Of a stretch of DNA of 16,893 nt, positions 12,734 to 16,893 are shown in pieces; the stretch's first letter is position 1; every line of letters begins with the position of its first letter. The translations under genes were made by a program, and so were the position numbers. The notes beneath the pieces are model-generated. The model was given only the letters and a program-made list of their open reading frames with translations, was not told where the DNA came from and searched no databases. This stretch comes from JAOPZW01 sp036555665 (lineage in GTDB: Bacteria > Actinomycetota > Thermoleophilia > Solirubrobacterales > Solirubrobacteraceae). The DNA is taken from assembly GCA_036555665.1 (NCBI GenBank), contig DATBKW010000408.1, forward strand, positions 1 through 16,893. Reading direction: 5' to 3'.

Positions 12734-13531
12734 GTGAACGACGAGCCGAGCGTCCGCGAGCTGCGGCCTCGCCCGGCGATCGAGGTGCAGGGGCTTCGTC
12801 GCCTGTTCGAGCGCTCGATCGCGCTCGACGGCGTCGACTTCACCGTGCGAGCGGGCGAGATCCACGCCCTGCTCGGCCCCAACGGCGCGGGCAAGACGAC
12901 GCTGCTGCGGACCATGAGCGGCCTCGTGGCGCCGACCGAGGGCTCGGTGCACGTGCTGGGCGCCGACGTGACGGCCGGCACCCGCGCGCTGCAGGGCCAC
13001 GTCGGACTCGTCCCCTCCGGGGACCGCACGTTCTACCTGCGCATCTCGGGCCTCGAGAACCTCGTCTTCTTCGCCCGCCTGCAGGGCCTGCGGCGGCGCA
13101 AGGCCACGGCTCGCGCCCACGAGGTGTTGGCGGCGGTCGGGCTGACGGATGCCGCGCGGCGGCGTGTGGGCTTGTACTCGAAGGGCATGCAGAAGCGCCT
13201 GTCGATCGCTCGCGCGCTGCTCACCGAGCCCGGGGTGCTGCTCGTGGACGAGGCGACCCACGACCTCGACCCCGAGGGAGCGCAGCGCGTCCGCGCGCTG
13301 ATCGCCGAGCGCGCCGCCGCGGGCGCGGCCGTGATGTGGGCGACGCAGCGTGTCGACGAGATCAGCGGTTTCGCCAACCGCGTGACGGTCCTGACCGCCG
13401 GGCGCGTGCGCTTCACCGGCTCGGTGAACGAGCTGCTGGCGGCCGGCGGGCTCGAAGACGTCGCCGCAACCGGTTCGTCCGGCTCGCATCTGGAAAACGC
13501 CTTCCTGGCCGTAACCGGCGCACAAGCATGA
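12734..13531 (+). CDS. ABC exporter ATPase subunit with altered Q-loop and switch residue
   Basis: 265 aa. I prefer GTG 12734 (MNDEPSVREL), 10 nt after the -10 candidate, over GTG 12722, which overlaps it. Walker A is GPNGAGKTT (48-56), the signature region is YSKGMQKRLSIARALL (148-163, a variant of LSGGQ), and Walker B is VLLVDEATHDLDP (168-180) with Glu173. The Q-loop position carries Ser95 (GLVPSGDRTFYLRISG) instead of Gln, and the switch His is Gln205 (WATQRVDEI). It belongs to the ABC-2 exporter type (drug, polysaccharide or peptide export) and pairs with the next gene, which it overlaps by 4 nt (ATGA). First gene of a six-gene operon with RiPP-modification enzymes, so the exported product may be a modified peptide or glycan. 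Confidence 0.9.
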   Translation: MNDEPSVRELRPRPAIEVQGLRRLFERSIALDGVDFTVRAGEIHALLGPNGAGKTTLLRTMSGLVAPTEGSVHVLGADVTAGTRALQGHVGLVPSGDRTFYLRISGLENLVFFARLQGLRRRKATARAHEVLAAVGLTDAARRRVGLYSKGMQKRLSIARALLTEPGVLLVDEATHDLDPEGAQRVRALIAERAAAGAAVMWATQRVDEISGFANRVTVLTAGRVRFTGSVNELLAAGGLEDVAATGSSGSHLENAFLAVTGAQA

Positions 13532-14388
13532 GCGTTGCCGCCTACGCGCAGGCGCGCAGCCGCACGCTGCTCCTCGCTCACGAGGTGGCGAAGATCGCCG
13601 CCTTCGTCCGCCGCGACTTCCTTGTGGCCCTCAGCTACCGAGGCGCCTTCGCCATGGACGTCGTCAACCTGGCGATCCAGGCGGCGACCTTCTGGTTCAT
13701 CGGAAAGATGGTCGACCCGGCCACGCTTCCGAGCTACGGAGGGTCACGCGCCACGTACATGGAGTTCGCGGCGATCGGGATGGTGCTGAGTCTGGTGATC
13801 GCGCTGCTGCTCGAGCGCGTGGCCACGGCGGTACGCCAGGAGCAGATGATCGGGACGTTCGAGTCGCTGCTCGCCACGCCGACCGCGGCGGCCACGATCC
13901 AGGTCGGCTCGGCCGCCTTCGACCTGCTCTACGTGCCGATTCGTGCGGCGGTCTTCCTGCTCATCATCGCCGTCGGCTTCGGGCTTGACTTTGACGCGAA
14001 CGGCGTGCTCCCGGCGTTCGCGGTGCTGCTGGCGTTTGTCCCGTTCGTCTGGGGCCTGGGCCTGCTCAGCGCGGCGGCGATGGTCACCTTTCGCCGCGGG
14101 GGTGGGGGCGTGATGATCGGGGCGACGATCCTTGCGCTGCTGTCGGGCGCGTACTTCCCGATCGATCTCCTGCCGGGCTGGCTTCAGGCGATCGCCTCCG
14201 TCAACCCGATCGCCATCGCGATCGACGGCGTCCGCCAGGCGCTCTTGGGTGGCGACGGCTGGGCCGGCCTCGACCCGGAGGTGCTGCTGCTCGTCCCGAT
14301 GGCCGCCGTGTCGCTCACGGCGGGTGTTTTCGCGTTCAGGCTCGGACTGGCGCGCGAGCGTCGTAACGGCACCTTGGGGCTGTACTGA
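13528..14388 (+). CDS. ABC-2 type transporter permease
   Basis: 286 aa. A cytosolic N-terminus of about 40 residues (FVRRDFLVALSYRGAFAMD, the connecting amphipathic helix of ABC-2 permeases) precedes about six membrane helices, including AIGMVLSLVIALLLERV, AVFLLIIAVGFGL, LPAFAVLLAFVPFVWGLGLL, MIGATILALLSGAYFPI and LLVPMAAVSLTAGVFAF. The conserved GAYFPIDLLPGWLQAIASVNPIAIAIDGVRQALLGG segment (near 212-247) is typical of ABC-2 permeases. It forms the membrane channel with the ATPase upstream. There is no fused peptidase (C39) domain, so leader removal must be done elsewhere, as in lasso systems where B2 does it. It overlaps the nucleotidyltransferase gene by one base. Confidence 0.9.
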   Translation: MSVAAYAQARSRTLLLAHEVAKIAAFVRRDFLVALSYRGAFAMDVVNLAIQAATFWFIGKMVDPATLPSYGGSRATYMEFAAIGMVLSLVIALLLERVATAVRQEQMIGTFESLLATPTAAATIQVGSAAFDLLYVPIRAAVFLLIIAVGFGLDFDANGVLPAFAVLLAFVPFVWGLGLLSAAAMVTFRRGGGGVMIGATILALLSGAYFPIDLLPGWLQAIASVNPIAIAIDGVRQALLGGDGWAGLDPEVLLLVPMAAVSLTAGVFAFRLGLARERRNGTLGLY

Positions 14389-15419
14389 TGCGTGGCAGCG
14401 ATGCGCTCTGGAGCGCGGTCGACGAGCTCGTCGATCGCGCGGGCGGTACATCGGACCTGCGCGCCCACGGTCTGCACCTACTGGCTGCCGCGCGCCTGCG
14501 CGCAGCCGGAGATTCGGTGCCGGACGAGCTGATCGTCGAAGAGCGGCGCGCGGCGGTTGCCACGCTGGCTGCGCCGGTGCTGCTGCAACGGGCCCGAGCG
14601 GCATATGACGGATCGCTGATGGTCCTGAAGGGCCCCGAGGTCGCCCTGCGCTACCCGGACACGGCCCTGCGTCCGTTCAAGGACGTCGACGTGCTCGCCG
14701 ATGATGCCGAGGCGGCGCAGCGCGCGCTGCTCGCGGCGGGTTTTCAGGAGATCGAGCCGACCGAGGACGGGCATCATCATCTGTACCCGCTCGCGTGGCC
14801 GGGACTACCGATCGCGCTGGAGGTGCACCGCGCCCCGCATTGGGTGGACGGACTGAACCCGCCGCCGGTGCCGGAGCTCTTCGATGCGGCCGAGCCGAGT
14901 CGCCTCGGTGTCGCCGGAGTCCTAGCGCCCGCGCCGCACCACCACGCGCTCCTCCTCGCTGTCCACGCTTGGGCCCACGAGCCGCTGCGACGTCTCGTGG
15001 AGCTGGCCGACGTCGCCGCCATGACGCGGGAGACGGACGTCAGTGCCGTCCGAAAGCTCGCCGGTCGGTGGCGCTGTGAACGCGTGTGGCACGCCACAGA
15101 GCGAGCTGTCGATGCGCTCTGGTACGGCGCGCCACATCCGCTCGCGCTGCGGACATGGGCGCGTCACCTGTGCGATGCACGTGAGCGCACGATCTTGGAG
15201 AGTCGAGTCCAGCGTCTCGCCGGGCCCGCGTGGGGCCTGTCGCCCCACCGCGTCCCCCGGGCCGTGTTCCGTGCGTCGGCGGAACACCTTCGACGTCAGG
15301 AGGGCGAGCCGTGGCGGGCGAAGCTCGGACGCACGCGCGGCCTCGTCCGCGACGCCGGACGTCCAAGATCAGAACACGACCAGCCGCTTGGCCGGCAATC
15401 AATCGAGGGGACAGGATGA
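14388..15419 (+). CDS. Nucleotidyltransferase-family protein (NTP_transf_5-like)
   Basis: 343 aa. The central part reads VLKGPEVALRYPDTALRPFKDVDVLA: LKG (80-82), Tyr89, Arg95 and the DxD pair Asp99/Asp101, followed by ALLAAGFQ and later ALEVHRAPHW (third acidic residue Glu145). This is the pattern of PF14907 nucleotidyltransferase-like proteins. Family members occur in some lasso-peptide clusters; in the pseudomycoidin cluster such a protein (PsmN) has been linked to further modification of the phosphorylated peptide (from memory). Here no kinase is visible in the window. The C-terminal half is Arg/Ala-rich helices and ends SIEGTG. Its end contains the ribosome-binding site GAGGGG (15405-15410) of the next gene and overlaps it by 4 nt. 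Substrate unknown; it may tailor the peptide or a sugar. Confidence 0.8.
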   Translation: MRGSDALWSAVDELVDRAGGTSDLRAHGLHLLAAARLRAAGDSVPDELIVEERRAAVATLAAPVLLQRARAAYDGSLMVLKGPEVALRYPDTALRPFKDVDVLADDAEAAQRALLAAGFQEIEPTEDGHHHLYPLAWPGLPIALEVHRAPHWVDGLNPPPVPELFDAAEPSRLGVAGVLAPAPHHHALLLAVHAWAHEPLRRLVELADVAAMTRETDVSAVRKLAGRWRCERVWHATERAVDALWYGAPHPLALRTWARHLCDARERTILESRVQRLAGPAWGLSPHRVPRAVFRASAEHLRRQEGEPWRAKLGRTRGLVRDAGRPRSEHDQPLGRQSIEGTG

Positions 15420-15679
15420 CCCGACTGACATTGCGCACAGATGACCTTCACTGGCGAGAGGTCGACGGTGAGATCGTCGCGCTCGAGGAGCGCGGCTCGA
15501 CCTACTTGGCCGCGAACAGCTCGGGCGGCGTGCTCTGGCGCCTACTCGCGCACGGCGCCACGAGGGATGAGCTCGCCGCCGCGCTCGTCGACGCCTACGG
15601 CATCGAGGCAGCCGCGGCCGCGGCGGACGCGGACCGGTTCGTCGAGCAGGTGCGAGAAGCGGGGCTGCTGGCCGCCTGA
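15416..15679 (+). CDS. PqqD-family RiPP recognition protein (lasso B1-like)
   Basis: 87 aa, ATG 15416 with GAGGGG 5 nt upstream. The sequence WREVDGEIVALEERGSTYLAANSSGGVLWRLLAHGATRDELAAAL has the PqqD/RRE fold pattern: two beta strands with a Tyr-Leu turn, then a winged helix (SGGVLWRLLAHG) and the DELAAALVDAYG helix, ending with a DRFVEQVREAGLL helix. PqqD-like proteins bind the leader of a ribosomal peptide and deliver it to modifying enzymes; in split lasso systems the B1 protein does this for the B2 protease. The B2-like gene follows directly with a one-base overlap (TGATG), the classic B1-B2 order. Confidence 0.87.
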   Translation: MTRLTLRTDDLHWREVDGEIVALEERGSTYLAANSSGGVLWRLLAHGATRDELAAALVDAYGIEAAAAAADADRFVEQVREAGLLAA

Positions 15680-16029
15680 TGACGGCGCGGCTTGATCCGG
15701 CCACGCTGCGGGCGGCCTGGTGGACCGCGCGTTCGCTGCGCCGCGCCCGCCGCCAGCTCCGCAACCGGCAGCTCAGCGAGGTGCGTCTACCCGCGCCACC
15801 CGCGCTGCCCGAGCGAGCCGGGCGTGGAGTCAGCGCCGTCTTGTGGCGCACGTCGCCCACGTGCCTCGAGCGAGCGCTCGTCCTGCAGCGCTGGCTCGCC
15901 GCGCATGGTTCGCCCTACGACGTCGTCATCGGCGTCACGGCTCCCGCCGACGGCTTCGCGGCGCACGCCTGGCTCGACGGCGAGGACGACGCGCGCGCGT
16001 ATGCCGAACTTACGCGGCTGCCTGCATGA
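15679..16029 (+). CDS. Lasso-peptide B2-type protein (transglutaminase-like cysteine protease)
   Basis: 116 aa. An N-terminal basic helix (WWTARSLRRARRQLRNRQ) precedes the core WRTSPTCLERALVLQRWLAAHG with catalytic Cys62, followed by YDVVIGVTAP and GFAAHAWLDGE with His96 and Asp100. This Cys-His-Asp arrangement and the C-LERALVLQRWL-x-x-HG motif are those of the lasso peptide biosynthesis B2 family (PF13471), which removes the leader peptide. It is slightly short for the family (commonly about 130-150 aa) but keeps the catalytic motifs. It lies between the PqqD-like gene and the asparagine-synthetase-like gene, overlapping both, which supports joint action on one peptide. Confidence 0.87.
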   Translation: MTARLDPATLRAAWWTARSLRRARRQLRNRQLSEVRLPAPPALPERAGRGVSAVLWRTSPTCLERALVLQRWLAAHGSPYDVVIGVTAPADGFAAHAWLDGEDDARAYAELTRLPA

Positions 16030-16893
16030 GTTCGCCGATCACTGATCTGGAGCTCGCGTGCGGTCTCGTGTTCGGAGTGGATCGGCGGCTTGCGCCGTTG
16101 CCGGCCATACCGGCGAGCCTTACCCCACTGAAGGCCATCGAGGCCGCTCTCCTGCCCGCGCTGCGCCGCGCACCATGCCTGGTCAGCTTCTCCGGAGGCC
16201 GCGACTCCGCTGCCGTGCTCGCGGTGGCGACAGCGCTTGCCCGGCGCGAGGGGCTGCCTGATCCGATCCCGGCCACCAACCGCTTCAGGGAGGTGCCGAC
16301 CAGTGATGAGGATGAGTGGCAGGAGCTCCTCATCGCGCATCTCGGGATCAAGGAATGGCTGCACCTGGACTTCACCGACGAGCTCGACGTCGTCGGTCCG
16401 TTCGCCCGGCGGGCGTTGCGTCGCCACGGGCTGCTCTGGCCGTGCAACGCGCACTTCCATTTGCCGCTGCTCGAAGCCGCCGCCGGCGGCGCGCTCATCA
16501 CGGGTGTGGGCGGCGACGAGCTCTTCATGGCCACGACGAGATCGCGGGCGTATGGCGTGCTCGCCGGACTCGAGCGTCCTCGCATGCGCGATGTGCTGAC
16601 CGTCGGGCTGGCCGTTGCGCCGCGGCCGGTCCGCCAGCGGGTGCACGCCCGGCGCATCATGGTGCCGTTCGGCTGGCTGCGACCGCCGGCTCGTCGCGCC
16701 CTCGTTCGCGCGGTCGCGATGGAGGATGCGCGCGAGCCGATCTCTCCGCCGTCGCGGTTGCGCTTCTTGCAAGGTTCGCGCTCGCTTCGGATCGCGACCG
16801 CCTCGCTCGCGGCGCTCGCCGCCGACCATGACGTGCTGATCGGACACGCGCTGGCCGCCGCAGAGGTGGCGGCGGCCGTCGCGCGGTTCGCTC
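16026..16893 (+). CDS. Asparagine-synthetase-like ATP-dependent enzyme (lasso C-like), 3' end outside window
   Basis: The first 289 codons are present, starting at an ATG that overlaps the B2 stop (ATGA). The PP-loop SFSGGRDSAAVL (54-65) and the second synthetase motif GVGGDELF (160-167) identify the AsnB synthetase domain, which activates a carboxylate with ATP. Lasso C enzymes use this to close the macrolactam between the core N-terminus and an Asp/Glu side chain. Usual AsnB and lasso C proteins begin MC-x with about 200 residues of glutamine amidotransferase; here only about 50 residues precede the PP-loop, without Cys2, so the enzyme cannot use glutamine for ammonia and must use another amine, consistent with a peptide amine. 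The rest of the gene and any further operon members lie beyond the window. Confidence 0.88.
   Translation, partial: MSSPITDLELACGLVFGVDRRLAPLPAIPASLTPLKAIEAALLPALRRAPCLVSFSGGRDSAAVLAVATALARREGLPDPIPATNRFREVPTSDEDEWQELLIAHLGIKEWLHLDFTDELDVVGPFARRALRRHGLLWPCNAHFHLPLLEAAAGGALITGVGGDELFMATTRSRAYGVLAGLERPRMRDVLTVGLAVAPRPVRQRVHARRIMVPFGWLRPPARRALVRAVAMEDAREPISPPSRLRFLQGSRSLRIATASLAALAADHDVLIGHALAAAEVAAAVARFA

Overview
This is a very GC-rich bacterial window with GC-biased third codon positions. Genes are dense and often overlap, and several appear leaderless with TAnnnT-type -10 boxes close to the start codon. Together with the sigma/anti-sigma fusion, the DUF3105 protein and the NarL-type regulators, this suggests an actinobacterium, probably Thermoleophilia/Solirubrobacterales (inference; moderate confidence at phylum level, low below). 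I see no rRNA, tRNA, CRISPR array or intact insertion sequence.

Layout. (1) 1-212: 3' end of a bacterial sugar transferase. Its end overlaps the tail of a convergent gene (164-1570, minus) for an ECF-like sigma factor fused to an anti-sigma-type zinc finger, a hydrophobic segment and a long basic Gly/Arg-rich tail. (2) 1662-5142, plus: five separately spaced genes, namely an alpha/beta hydrolase lacking the usual catalytic His, a DUF3105 membrane-anchored protein, a DUF2867-like protein, a cupin, and a short-chain dehydrogenase with a palindromic operator candidate. (3) 5139-10356: a signalling island. A minus-strand soluble hybrid kinase (HisKA-HATPase-REC-PAS-degenerate GGDEF) lies divergent to a translationally coupled trio (NarL-type regulator, small degenerate histidine kinase, receiver-only protein). 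A second, paralogous NarL-type regulator follows. The 500-bp divergent gap holds two similar palindromes and several alternative hairpins. (4) 10357-12678: a poorly coding stretch, a short ORF that starts like a receiver domain, a full-length polyprenyl-phosphate sugar transferase, and a 60-aa HTH stub coupled to it. (5) 12734-16893: an operon whose five junctions all overlap, coding for ABC ATPase, ABC-2 permease, NTP_transf_5-type nucleotidyltransferase, PqqD-like recognition protein, lasso-type B2 transglutaminase-like protein and an asparagine-synthetase-like protein that runs off the window.

Working together: region 5 contains the leader-binding (B1-like), leader-protease (B2) and ATP-dependent cyclase (C-like) parts of a lasso-peptide-type RiPP pathway, plus an exporter and a possible tailoring nucleotidyltransferase. 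No precursor peptide is visible. It lies directly downstream of a surface-polysaccharide initiating transferase. This peptide-modification operon is the most interesting part of the window; the two-component cluster with paired palindromes comes second.
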